Shown: positions 34,301-45,734 of the stretch, piece by piece
How positions within the stretch are numbered: the stretch's first letter is position 1
Layout of the letters: every line of letters begins with the position of its first letter
DNA from: Davidsoniella eucalypti
Lineage: Eukaryota; Ascomycota; Sordariomycetes; Microascales; Ceratocystidaceae
Assembly (NCBI GenBank): GCA_004009845.1
Contig: RMBW01000009.1
Coordinates: 434,001 to 498,000, forward strand
Length of the DNA stretch: 64,000 nt
Direction of reading: 5' to 3'
Translations under genes and position numbers: made by a program
Notes under the pieces: model-generated
Seen by the model: only the letters and a program-made list of their open reading frames with translations
Databases searched by the model: none
Told to the model about the DNA's origin: nothing

Positions 34301-37300
34301 CTGTAACCAGAGTCGGAGATTCATAAAGTCTTCTTCATTCTCTCTTGCTTTTTACTATATTGTTGAACTAGGATTCCTAGTCTTGAGTCGGCGATCTACA
34401 ATCAATTAGCAACACTAGCCTAACATCTTATGTTGCTATATGCTTGACAGCTTCGAGCACGAATCCCCGGATGGCCGGCTCTCCAGAGAATCTTACAATC
34501 AAGATCCCCGCAATAGCAATCTTTCACTTTACGCTCACTAAGTCTCTTTAAATGCCTCTTTGTTAGCTCGGACAACAAGTTGTGATCTAAAATATCCCTG
34601 GGAAAATGGCTGCAAGTTCAAAGTTGCTGGTATAAAGTTGTGTTCATTAGTTTCGTGTCTCCGTTTATGAGATCATTACTACGTTATACCGAGTCAAAGT
34701 CGATACAAAGTAAACACTGTGATTTTTCTACTAGGAAGCGTTGTTTAGACAGATCTGGCAACATAATTGTATCAATAAACTTCACACCCTAGCCTGGCTC
34801 GCATATTAATGTTTATGATTTGCAGCTTCTTCGGCGAACATGCATATGTAAAACTAAACATAGTCACAAACAAAAAGGCCCTCTCTACTAGGGCAATAGC
34901 CTGATGGCTAGTCTACTGAAATTTCTAATAGATAGTACATATTCATCACAAACTCGCCTACCTCACCGCATACAGTGTATGGTTCAAACTAATCATGAAG
35001 ATGTTCTAGGGGATCAACACGGGGGTAATAGGCTAAGTAATCATATGCACATTACAAGCCCAACCTTAGCCATATATCTTCGATCAGCTTATCAGGGCCG
35101 ATGGATATACAGAAACAAAGAGGAAATGGCCAAATCAAAGCCCCTTCAAAAAGACATAGATAGGTGGTGATGTGGTGGGCGTAGAGAATCAGCCGTCGCC
35201 AAGCCTATAAAACGTACATCAATCTCTAGCTCTCCCTTCTCAGGCATAGTTGTTCCTGAAGCCATAACAAATAGGAGGATATTTTCGAGACAAGCGGCCG
35301 CAATATGGCAATAAGAAAACATATATCACATCAATCAACTGCAGAGGGATATGAGTGTCTACTTTGGCAAGGCGGATTAGCTGCCAAGAGTCCTTTTCTT
35401 CTTTTTCTATGTGGACAAATATAAGCAATAATTCGGTATTTGTTGACTGGCCAAGTTATAAATTAACCAGGAAGAAAAAAAATAAAGAGGCGGCCAACCA
35501 TTTACTGCAAGCCAACGGGGGACGATAATGCAGATGCAGATAGCCAAGCCCTGAGAGATAGATTAACAGCCATAAGCGGATGTTCGTGGCGCAACATGCC
35601 ACGCAAAATGTACGGTAGCGACGCCAAATTGATGGACGGTCCAGAACGACGAGGGTCTTTGGGCTGCTAAGGCGCATATTCTACTCTGTACAGGTCTTTG
35701 TTCAGACGTGAGATCATCTTCCAAGATATCTTGGCGGCAAATCGAATGCCGTATCGTATTGTACATGTCGACTTCTTACTTTTTTGTATAGTGGTTTCTT
35801 TAGGTTAGTAGCGGCAGAATTAGAATGATTAAGCTGCCTATTACACAAGTATGTACAACTACAATTGACTACCTATGTGCAATATGCCGAATATCGATTG
35901 ATGCCAGAGAATGGCACAGCGAACTTAGAACGTGCCCCATTCTGGCTTTTCGTTTGGATTTTAGGGAAAATTCTTTCCTTTTTCTACTGCGGCTCTTTTT
36001 GGCGGATGATTGCCGGGAGAAAAGCAAGCCATGCAATTTCTTTTTTTGGGGGTACAGGTACTTGAAATCCCGGTCCTGCATGTTAGGTAGTTGTAGCAGC
36101 AGAACTAGTCAACACAAAGAATCGATACTTCTTACTATGTATTTCAACAAGTCTTCTCAGCTCGTACGAAATCTTCAATGGCGAATTGAAACCACAAAAT
36201 TATCCGAGTATTTCTCTGGTTTCTTAGTCCATCGCTAGTTCGTCGGCAATGACAGAGCAATGGAATTTTACGAAAGTGGATACACTGTTAGTGCTGTTTT
36301 TTTTCTTTTTTTTTTTCTTTCTCCACAATTCACAGCATAACTAACTTGTGAACTATCCAGCTCTTTAGGCGAGAAGGAAGCCTTTCACTTTTTACGGTGG
36401 TGCGGTACAGCTAGATGGAAATATTTTTGTTGTATGGGGGTAGCTATCCTGAGTCTGGGGATATTCTTATATTCTTTTTCTTTTTCTTTTCCAGAGATCC
36501 CAGAAGTAGATCGAAGTATCGTTTGCCCTGGTTAGGCGGTCTCATGCGGCCCTGTAAAAAATATTCTGCTTCTCTTACAACTGAGCTTTACAAACGTTCT
36601 AGGGCTCGCTGTGATTCTAATTTTGTGGGTAACGGACAGGCCTTGCAGCCCAAAGCTTTCACTATCTTCCCCCTGAGAAAGGGACACCCGCCTAGATTTG
36701 TATGGTCCTATAAGCGACCTGAACTTTGAAATTTAGATTCTGCTTGTTACATATGTATACACACAAACTGATTCTACCGCTGCGGCCCTCTGCATCACTT
36801 CATGCAAAAAATGAGATAAAACTTTGGTTATTAGGGGTTGCGAAAGGCGTCGCCCAAGGTAGACAAACCCTTACGTTTTGCAGTATGCGTTATAGGCTAA
36901 TATAGTTGTAGTCGTACGTACAGCGAGCAGTATTGCCGTTCATAGCCTCTACACCGATATTTTTATTCCATGTACCTGAAAGTCCTCTTTTTTTTCCTTT
37001 TTTTCTTTTCTTTTTTGAGCACCTGACTGTGGAATTTCTACCTACCAAAAGGCCCGTTTCCAGGATTCCCAGCTACACAGCAGCTAGTCAAAAAGGCGCA
37101 AAATTTTATGTTCGGCGCCTGTCCCGACAACGAGGGAAGTTTTTAGAGGGTCCATCTGCTAAATTCTACTAGAACTCGTACACTGGGATCTACGAAGTAT
37201 TCTGGACTCCATGAACGCGATGTATGAGTAAAGAGTAAACAACAGTGCGAGTACATATGTAAATATGGATTGGTACGCTATATACATTATTACAGTTAGA

Positions 37301-37567
37301 CAAAGAATACTAGTGCTCGTGGGTTCCTTCTCTATCCTGATACTGCAACTACATCTTTTTTCTACGCATTGTAGCTAGCAAGGAAAAATTCGATGTCCCA
37401 TCTGGTAAATACATTAAGTTGAACATGCAAACTGCATCTGTACAGTATAATAATGCCTTGGGCATGATACATATTATAGCCCGATAGTCAGTCCAAGGCC
37501 TCCTTAGCTGGCAAATCCAAGCCACCAAGTGCTGGCGTTACTTAAAACACAGGCTTGTAACCGCATA

Positions 37568-37579
37568 TACATATATGTA
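37568..37579. repeat. 12-bp palindrome TACATATATGTA
   Basis: A self-complementary member of the TACAT(AT)nATGTA group, about 300 bp from the exact TACATATGTA copy at 37252. Confidence 0.55.
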
Positions 37580-38904
37580 TGTGTGTTGCGTAGATTTAGG
37601 ATAATACATGTACAATATACAATATAGAAATTGCAGAGTATAGTACAAGCAGCTAGTTTGACTATCATCATGAACTTGAGCCTATGTTCGATCTGTATAC
37701 TGTAAGGCTTGCCAAGATGTGCCCAGAATCGCCAAGCCGGCTCTCATCTGTTGAAGACTCTCTCGCTATTTACAGATAGTCGTAGACATTCACAAAGACT
37801 CACAAATATCAAAGACTCAGAAAGACCTTTCTTAGGCTTGATACTGTTGCTATACTTCGTTACAGTGTCAGCAAGTACGTATTGACACGGCCATTGTTCA
37901 TCCGAATATATATCCTAAAGCACGCCCATCTTGTCCACGCACACCCTTGCAACAACCAATGAATGCCCCCCATAGACCCCCATAAAGTCATAACCGACTA
38001 TAAGGACGCCCCTTGGGAGTGCTCAATGACACCCCCTCTTAATTCTAGGTGAGTAGTGACGATATGCTCGAAATCCTGCCACTGTGTAAAGGGTGTGTCA
38101 AAAGACACTGTGAACACAGTTAGACTCGCTTGGAATCGCACGGCCAGGCCTTCTGGCGTCCTTACTAAAGAGAAAAAGTGAAAGATGCTAGTCTTTTTCT
38201 AGATGTCCACACGCCCTTTCTGGCTGTTGCTTTGCTTGTCTGCTTAGAGAAACGAGAAAGAGCGAAAGAACGGGCTAGCTGCTCTTTGATCTTTGAATTT
38301 TTGGTAGCTGCCCCTCTCTTCGTTTGTTGGGTATTTAATTCTGTTTAATTCTTTTATTTTTGTACATTTTCCGGCTACTATACTATTCCTAGGCTTTATT
38401 ATTCATACTCTAATTGTACTCTACCTCGACTTTTGCTGTGCCTAGAACCACCCTCCTTCTCTTACATATCTTCCACCAACTCCCAACTTCCGCTTTCCTC
38501 TTGATTCTATTTTGCCTGACCTTCTTCTTGGATTTCATCTTACTTCTTGTTCTTATTCTTGGAACACCATCCAAAGCCATCTGCTCCCATTTCATTTAAT
38601 TGCCAAGAGGCGCCCTATCTTCTTGATACCTTCTCGCTCTCGCGACCATGTTCTTGCAATTATAGCTTCATCGTCCGTCACGGGCATCATCTTTTCCATC
38701 TCTCATATCCTGAAGACCTTACTGTGCTTAGCTGTGCTCTGCCAGGCCATCTTTGATATAGAGACCAACCACAAATATCTCCTCCCGACAAAAAACCGAT
38801 TCTACCTATCGCAGCCGGGCTCTGTGCTGTTTTGTACTACTGCAAAGTCTATTCTAACTTGCATCTTCTCCTACACAAGCCATCAAATATAAACAACACA
38901 GACA

Positions 38905-41178
38905 ATGTCCACCCACCTCTCTTCACAGCACACCCAGGCCGGTGTTATTGCCTGGGCTTCACAAACAGCCGCCTTGAATATACTTGACGAGGACGCTGCC
39001 GCAGAAGTCGACGAGCCTCCGGACAATTGTAACTCCAAGTGTTCTTTCATTCTTCCCGATAACTCGCTGTTCACCAAAGAGAGCATCCGTCGTCCTTCGA
39101 TTCTGCAGGCCCGCTCGCTGTTGACTCTCGCCCTCCGGAGTGGCGATAACAGCGAGTCTGAAGACGATGACGATGATGAGCAGGGCGACTACAACTCGTT
39201 TAGCCCCATTGAATGCCAGCGTTCACTCAGCATGTCCTCTGCTGCCGACCTCACCAGCGACACTGGTCTGACCAGCCCTTCTCGTGCCAACACCCCAAGT
39301 TCAACGCCACCTGACGTAGTGCACGCTGTGCCTAGTCGTCGTGTTTCTATCGCTATTTCCGATATCAACGCTAAGAAGCGCATTTCATTCGCCTGTACTG
39401 CTCCTCAGAAGCCTAAGCGTAGAGGTATTTCCTTTGCTGCGGCCGACGCCGTCCAGAAGCCGAGCCTCAAGATCCACGAGCCTGCTCCACGCCGCCCTTG
39501 CATCAAGTTTGCTTGCAACGACTCAAAGCCTAACAAGCCGTTGAGAAAGCGCTGTGTTTCGCCTCCTCCTCCTGCTCATATCAGTGCCTCAGTCCGCAAG
39601 GCCGCTGGTGTGCCCATTGAGATTGCTTCTGGCGAGCCTGCCTCGTCTTCGACCATCCACGCTTCTTCAGTCTCTCGGACTCCCATCCGCTCCCCTCCCA
39701 ATGCTATCCTGCAGAATGTCACTCCTCTTCCCACCGGCCCCAAGAAGTTCCAGATCGACGACTCTACCAACAAGACTAAGAAGCCTGTCTACTTCCACAC
39801 TTTTGCCGCTGGCACTGAAAGCCATGCCGAGTGGATGGAAAACAAAACTCCCTTTGGCAAAAAGATGACCATCAACGACACTCTTCAGAAGGAGAACGCT
39901 ATCCGCCGCCTTGCTCAAGAGGTCGAGGAAGAAGAGGAAGTCGAGGAAGACCTTCACGGCGAGGATGAGGATCAGGACGATGAGACGCTTGACGAAGACG
40001 ACGAAGAGGAGGAAATTGGTGCTGATGATTTCGCCATTGATGATGACTCTGATCTTAGTGCCGAGGAATACGATTCCGACGGTTATCACACCGACGAGGA
40101 GACTGGCTTCGCCGAGTCCGACGACGAAGACGATGATCTTCACCTCTGGGTGCTTACCAACAGCACTCCAGTTCCCCGTTCGGCTCCAATCTCTTCCTCG
40201 CGCAAGTTTTCTGTGAAGCCCACTAGCTCCAACTCTTCCTATGTCTCTCGTGGTCATGGCAAGAAGGTCAGACGTGCTTCTATTCGTCCTGGTACGCCCG
40301 AGCTCCCAGACAGCACTGACTTTGTATGTGGCACTTTTGATGAGGACCGCCCCATGGAGACTGCCTATCTATCTTGCATCGAGCAGCGCCGCAAGCAAAA
40401 GTTGCACGTCATTCCCCAGGACTTCGACCCTAGCTTCCCTGCGTCTGACCCCGAGGATGAAGATATTACCGCAAACATCTTTGAGGCTCTGAAGTCGAGC
40501 AGTGGTGAGCATATGATCCATGGTTCTATGGAGGACATCAACCACGAGGAGCGCAGTGGTCGCCGTAAGAGCAAGGCTCATTCGCCCCCTCCTAAAGGCC
40601 GTGCCAAGTCGCCGGCGCCTCGTCGTATGTTCTCGCCTGCTCCCAAGGCTCGCCGTCTATTCGATCGCCAGTCGCCTACTATGCGTGCACGCTCGCCCGC
40701 TCCGTTCCCGCGTGCACCTGTTTCACCTCTCGTCTCGCCTGGAAACACCACTGGTCTTCCTATCACCACTACCACTACCACTGCCAACTCCACAGCTGCC
40801 GGCACTCCCGCACCGCGCACCATCTGCTTCGTGCAGACCAAGTCGCTGCCCCGCCATGGAGCCATGTTTTCACAGGCCAAGCTTCGCAAGTGTCGTACGT
40901 CGGTGTCTTCGTCTAAGAAGCACATACGTGGAGCCATTGACATCATCAAGGGTCTTGAGCGTAAGCGCCAGAAGCGCAAGGAAAAGCTGTACCAGGAGTA
41001 CTGCAACCGCGCTCGCAAGGGCTTCAAGGAAGACAACAAGGTGCAGCCTGGTGAGGGTGCTGAGAAGATGAAAGTCATTGGCCTACTACATTCTGGCAAG
41101 AACCTTGCTCAGGTCAAGGCCCAACTTCAACAATCTCCTGTCCCTCAGCAAGGCAACAACTACATGATCTCTGTCTAA
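38905..41178 (+). CDS. DUF2457-like acidic, low-complexity protein
   Basis: One uninterrupted exon of 757 codons from the ATG in GACAATGTCC. The N-terminus (STHLSSQHTQAGVIAWASQTAALNILDED) is probably the most ordered part. The next 250 residues are Ser/Pro-rich with three related hexad motifs: RISFAC (near 158), GISFAA (174) and CIKFAC (199). A long Glu/Asp tract follows at about 330-400. The block KVRRASIRPGTPELPDSTDFVCGTFDEDRP with ETAYLSCIEQRRKQKLHVIPQDFDPSFPASDPEDED (about 455-525) is what I recognise as the DUF2457 signature of filamentous ascomycetes. A basic Pro/Ser region with repeated SPAP motifs and a Lys/Arg-rich helix (IDIIKGLERKRQKRKEKLYQEYC, about 675-700) close the protein. Function is unknown. 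The composition would suit a nuclear or chromatin-associated protein, which is inference only. Confidence 0.85.
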   Translation: MSTHLSSQHTQAGVIAWASQTAALNILDEDAAAEVDEPPDNCNSKCSFILPDNSLFTKESIRRPSILQARSLLTLALRSGDNSESEDDDDDEQGDYNSFSPIECQRSLSMSSAADLTSDTGLTSPSRANTPSSTPPDVVHAVPSRRVSIAISDINAKKRISFACTAPQKPKRRGISFAAADAVQKPSLKIHEPAPRRPCIKFACNDSKPNKPLRKRCVSPPPPAHISASVRKAAGVPIEIASGEPASSSTIHASSVSRTPIRSPPNAILQNVTPLPTGPKKFQIDDSTNKTKKPVYFHTFAAGTESHAEWMENKTPFGKKMTINDTLQKENAIRRLAQEVEEEEEVEEDLHGEDEDQDDETLDEDDEEEEIGADDFAIDDDSDLSAEEYDSDGYHTDEETGFAESDDEDDDLHLWVLTNSTPVPRSAPISSSRKFSVKPTSSNSSYVSRGHGKKVRRASIRPGTPELPDSTDFVCGTFDEDRPMETAYLSCIEQRRKQKLHVIPQDFDPSFPASDPEDEDITANIFEALKSSSGEHMIHGSMEDINHEERSGRRKSKAHSPPPKGRAKSPAPRRMFSPAPKARRLFDRQSPTMRARSPAPFPRAPVSPLVSPGNTTGLPITTTTTTANSTAAGTPAPRTICFVQTKSLPRHGAMFSQAKLRKCRTSVSSSKKHIRGAIDIIKGLERKRQKRKEKLYQEYCNRARKGFKEDNKVQPGEGAEKMKVIGLLHSGKNLAQVKAQLQQSPVPQQGNNYMISV

Positions 41179-42709
41179 ACGACAAATTGATCGTGAACAA
41201 ACCCCTTTCAATGTACCAACCAATTTTTTTTTCTTTTTTTTTTCTATTTCCTTTCCTTTTCTTCGGTTCAACTGCATCTTTCCAGCGATATTCATGATAT
41301 GGGGGCGCCTTTTTTCTTTCATTTTTCCAGTTTTTCATCTATCACTTTAACTACAACTACATTTTTACGTATCATTTTTCTACCTTTTTCGTTACACGGA
41401 TAACTGGGTGGCCGGGCTTTTTTGTTTCTTCTCTTTTCTTCTTGGTTATAGCTTCTTTTTTGTATCTTCACTTGTTAGCTATGTTTCTTGGATTTTGGGC
41501 TTTTTCTTTTGGGGTAAACAAGTGTCTGCGTAGAGGCTGCCGGCTTTTTTACATTGCATAGACTGCTCAAAGGGGAGCATCATTGTCTGGTTTTTCTTTT
41601 TCCTTCTTCTTCTTTTGGGGGATATGTCTAGTTTCTAGACAAGCTCACATTTTCGTTTGTTCGCCTATGGCGAATAATTTTTTTCTCTACTGTATATACT
41701 TGCACCGGCTACACTAGTGAAAAATCTAGTGCTTAGTCCATTGACCTACGCGATCATGAACTATACTGACACATCAGTACAAACAAATAACAAATATCTT
41801 ACCAATAACTACCTTTTGCATGCAATAAATAACATGTGATTTACTTCTATGTCAAAAGCATCAAGTTATATGGTTGCCTTACAAGTGGCAATGCTTATTG
41901 AGAGTATCATGACTCGCACTTTTGCCTCAATTTCTAGTAGTTTCTTAGTTCCTATGCCCAATTAATACCGACAGAACCCCGCCCCATATAATTTACGCTA
42001 CTGCTTGGTGACGGCCCGCCAGCACCTGACTGGACAGGCCACTGGCATTTGTTTGTGGACCCACCATTGGGATACAACGCAGCAATCTCAGCTCTTGCTA
42101 ACTTGATCTCCCCTCGTTTACCTCTCTTTTTTCTCTGCAGCTTCATTCAGCCCCGATACCGACTCCATTTACCCAATCCCCATTCCTTTTTGATAGTCCT
42201 TGAACTATCTTGCTGTTAACTTGTTAGTAGCTCATGCTTTCTTTTTTGTTTACTTCTACGCGTACCTTTTTTCTAAACACAAAATCTCTATTCTATAGAC
42301 TCCAGAACGCCTGCGTAACTAAGCCTTGCTAATTGTATGTGTACTTCCTACATCATCCCACCTGAACCCAACGCAACGGCCTCTTCTGCGTCTACCTGAA
42401 TATAGGGTTATTGGCGCCTAGGTGTCCTTTTCATGTACGGTTTTTTTTTTTCCTTTTTCTTTCCCTTCGCCTCGCTTTAGATATGAGTTCTATACACATT
42501 CAGAATCTATTTAGAGTGGAAGCTTATAATACTCGGTTTTTTATTATTATTTAAAGCTAATTTTTCCGTCTAACGTTGGACATCTTGTACAGCTCTTGAC
42601 GCTACATCTGGCCAGATTCCTAAAAAAAAATACAACAGATTAAACAAACCCTTCTACAACTAAAAAAAAAAACACACACACATACGAATCAATCGAAAAT
42701 ACAGTCATC
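41179..42709. other. Intergenic region between the DUF2457-like gene and SAR1
   Basis: About 1.5 kb with many T-rich tracts (41224-41245, 42441-42450) and A-runs just before the SAR1 ATG. It presumably holds the 3' UTR of one gene and the promoter and 5' UTR of the next. I found no ORF of interest. Confidence 0.5.
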
Positions 42710-44128
42710 ATGTGGATTATCAACTGGTGTATGTAACTACTACTGTCCTTTCACGGCCGATCTATCTCGGAGTCCGCCTCGTTTCTTTATACGTTATTAT
42801 ATGCCACATGCATCGCAACACAGCTACGCGCAATCGGACTCTAGAAGAAAAAGAAGCACGATACCTTTTTCTGCAGGTTTTTTGAAAGGGGAACATGGAC
42901 ACCTCGGCCAACGCCTGACCGCAGTCAAGCTTACATCGCGGGGGTTGCCCGTGCCCAACATATACTTCCCCCGACTGATCGCTTACGACTTCTATAATTG
43001 CGCCGGTTTTCCGAAATACGCTATCTTTGATGCATCCGAATTCATGTGATAGCAGAGTCCGGTTCCTGTGTACGGTTACCGCGGTGGTATGGTGGCACGT
43101 GACAGCAGCAACTATTAAAGAAAGAAACGAATGACGAGACCCAGGATAATATCGCCAGTCTACCTCGGTGATCTAGATGAAGCTTGCTGACAACACAAAA
43201 CACTATAGTCTACGATGTTTTGTCTTCTCTGGGCCTACTGAACAAGCACGCCAAGCTGCTGTTCCTGGGTCTGGATAACGCTGGCAAGACTACTCTTCTC
43301 CATATGTTGAAGGTATGGCACACCTCCCCTCGGATTCACAGCATAGCATCGTTACATTCCCGGTCGATATGCTCGAATGGCGAAAACATAATAAACTCAG
43401 TATCTATGAGTTTCCATGGGTTCGATTTATGATCTACAATGAACTAACATCGCCTTAGAACGACCGTGTCGCCGTTCTTCCTCCTACTCTTCATCCCAGT
43501 ATGAACCGACCATACCAATCAGTTGACTGATACACGCCATGATAGCACGTGGACTAACAAAAAAGTACAGACTCCGAAGAACTTGCCATTGGCAACGTGA
43601 AGTTCACCACTTTCGATCTTGGTGGCCATCAACAGGGTATGTTATACGTTGCACCATGGAGTTGATACAACATTGCCACACACGGCTAACAACAATAATC
43701 TCTAGCTCGTCGCCTGTGGAAAGACTACTTCCCCGAGGTCAACGGCATTGTCTACCTAGTCGATGCTAAGGATCTCGAGCGTTTCCCCGAGGCCAAGGCT
43801 GAGCTTGACGCTCTGCTGGCCATGGAGGAGTTGAGCAAAGTCCCCTTTGTTATCCTGGGCAACAAGATCGATCACCCCGACGCTGTGTCGGAGAGCGAGC
43901 TGCGTAACCAGCTCGGTCTGTACCACACCACCGGCAAGGGCAAGGTCCCTTTGGAGGGTATCCGCCCTATCGAGCTCTTCATGTGCTCCGTTGTCATGAG
44001 ACAAGGTATGCTTCGAAATCATTGTAGCAGTAGAAGTACTGTTAATCACCTCATATGAAGAGCACAAATACTAACATGTATCAATAGGATACGGTGATGG
44101 CATCCGCTGGCTGTCGCAGTACGTCTAA
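42710..44128 (+). CDS. SAR1: Small GTPase Sar1 (COPII coat assembly)
   Basis: Six exons: 42710-42728, 43209-43312, 43459-43498, 43571-43636, 43706-44005 and 44088-44128. They give 189 aa with GT/AG at all five introns. Exon 1 is only 19 nt (MWIINW plus one base) before a 480-bp intron, and exon 3 is 40 nt. Sar1-GTP inserts its N-terminal amphipathic helix into the ER membrane and recruits Sec23/24. Visible motifs are [36 protein letters not shown] split over the P-loop (GLDNAGKT), PPTLHP (switch I), [23 protein letters not shown] (switch II), NKID and FMCSVVMRQGYGDGIRWLSQYV at the C-terminus. The usual HPTSEEL reads HPNSEEL here because of the exon 3/4 junction codon; the Thr of PPT that aligns with the Arf Mg ligand is kept. 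Confidence 0.96.
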
Positions 44129-45734
44129 GCGCCTTGAATTGAAAGAAGAGCATCCGTCCATGTGAGATGGATGCTTTTGTTTCCATAATGGCCATCGGAC
44201 GATATATCAATGCCAGATTCTCCTAATCTGGTTTGACATGATTGATATCTTGCGAATACCAAGTATGGTGGGGGTGTGTCCTGTCTAGCAAAACAGATAG
44301 AGGCACAGGCAGAAGATGCGGGCAGGCCTTTGCAGTTAATATGGCCCCTCTTCATGAAAGTGTATAATGAAGGATGATAGAAGTCAGGAGAGCTTCATTG
44401 AGCTGACAGCCGGTATGGTCCCTCATCGTTCTCCTGTATTTATTGTTTTTAGCATGTAGCTTATTTTTTTTACCTTTTTTTTTTTCTCGGCTTTTGTGCG
44501 TCGTAATGGATCTTATGCTGCGTTAGTTACCAAATTGAAAAAAAAAAGATATATATTTCTGTGACCTGAAGAAAGACGACGTCTTGGATTTCATCATGTT
44601 TTTATATTATTATCAACTCTTTTACCTCTACGTTTGTAGTGTTTGGATTAACGGTAAATAGGGTTATGGTACAAAGGGGGCATCTCCAATTATGGTTAGC
44701 AAGGCATATTTGGCTCAAGAATGTTCGAGGGGTTTCAACATGGATAGGCAGGCAATTGGCAACTTAGAGCTTCTAGGTTGACGGAAGACGACCAAAAGGG
44801 CCCACTTGTTGAGCCTCCTTCTTAACCCTTTTTGGGTTGACGAAGCGGAAAACGTCTAGTCCGGAACAAGGGTCACCGGCTTAGTAAAGTGCAATCAAGA
44901 GGCCCAAAACGGCGTTTTGCTGCTATTAAAACGGTACTAGGTGAATTTGTTGGGGAAAGCTGAGTTTAGCGACGTCACCTGCTTGGTTATTTATCGTATT
45001 TTCAATAAACCTCGATCTGGTATACATGATTTGTGAATCTTTACATATGGTCGTTATCTAAATACTTCTTCATAATTCATTTGTATTGTCCTACGGCTTG
45101 TTTTTGTAATCCTGCAACTGCATTTTGATCTGATTACTTGTCTCTCTTTCTACCCGCTGCCTATTTTGGAATCGTCTTGACAAGAATACAAAATTTCGGG
45201 TCAACTTTCTTGCACCTGCATCTTGCATCTACGGGTACATTCTTATTTTTTCTGGGTCAATTATATAATTGTCCGCAATTACATAGTATATCTTAAGTCA
45301 CAGTTGATATTGGAATTACACTGTGCGGTGCGAGCCGTTGTTGTTGTTGATTACTGATTCGGCAACTTCTTTTCTTGCTGCGTTTTGTTTGCGCCCTGTG
45401 GACTTCCCAAACAAAAACCCCAAAAATCCTAAGTCACAGGGCTTCTTTTTCCCAAGCTTGGTTTTGGATTTCGCTTGCTTGAATTTAATCTACCTTCTTT
45501 ATCTTCCTCGTCACAGTAACGAAGTTATATACAAGACGTTTTGTTAATCTTTGACATAGCCGACTAGAAACATACTTTCTCTTTCTCCATTCCTCAAATA
45601 TACAGCTTGGGCGCCGTTAGCTCTCGGAATACTCACGATATAACATTGCCTCTTGCAACACAACCTCGACATCTTAGAGAACCGACCAAGAGAGAGACCC
45701 AGACAAGGCTTCGAAAAGATATAGAGGCGCATAT
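44129..45734. other. Intergenic region between SAR1 and the lipase gene
   Basis: About 1.6 kb, T-rich in places (44464-44485), with a telobox-like TAGGGTTA near 44658. The last 250 bp are the lipase 5' flank. I see no gene in it. Confidence 0.5.

Larger units (their letters stand above)
21036..38904. other. Gene desert of about 18 kb upstream of the DUF2457-like gene
   Basis: I found no ORF in this stretch with a recognisable domain, a plausible exon chain or codon use like the neighbours; open frames are short and overlap on both strands. It is moderately AT-rich with scattered A- and T-runs. The last 3 kb have long pyrimidine tracts (36297-36325, 36985-37015). It contains the TACATATGTA-type palindromes, microsatellite-like (GTACAT)n and (CCAGCA)n tracts and a hairpin at 34276-34300. 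No tRNA, 5S or snRNA motif was convincing. The final 500 bp, CT-rich, presumably include the 5' UTR of the gene at 38905. Confidence 0.55.
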
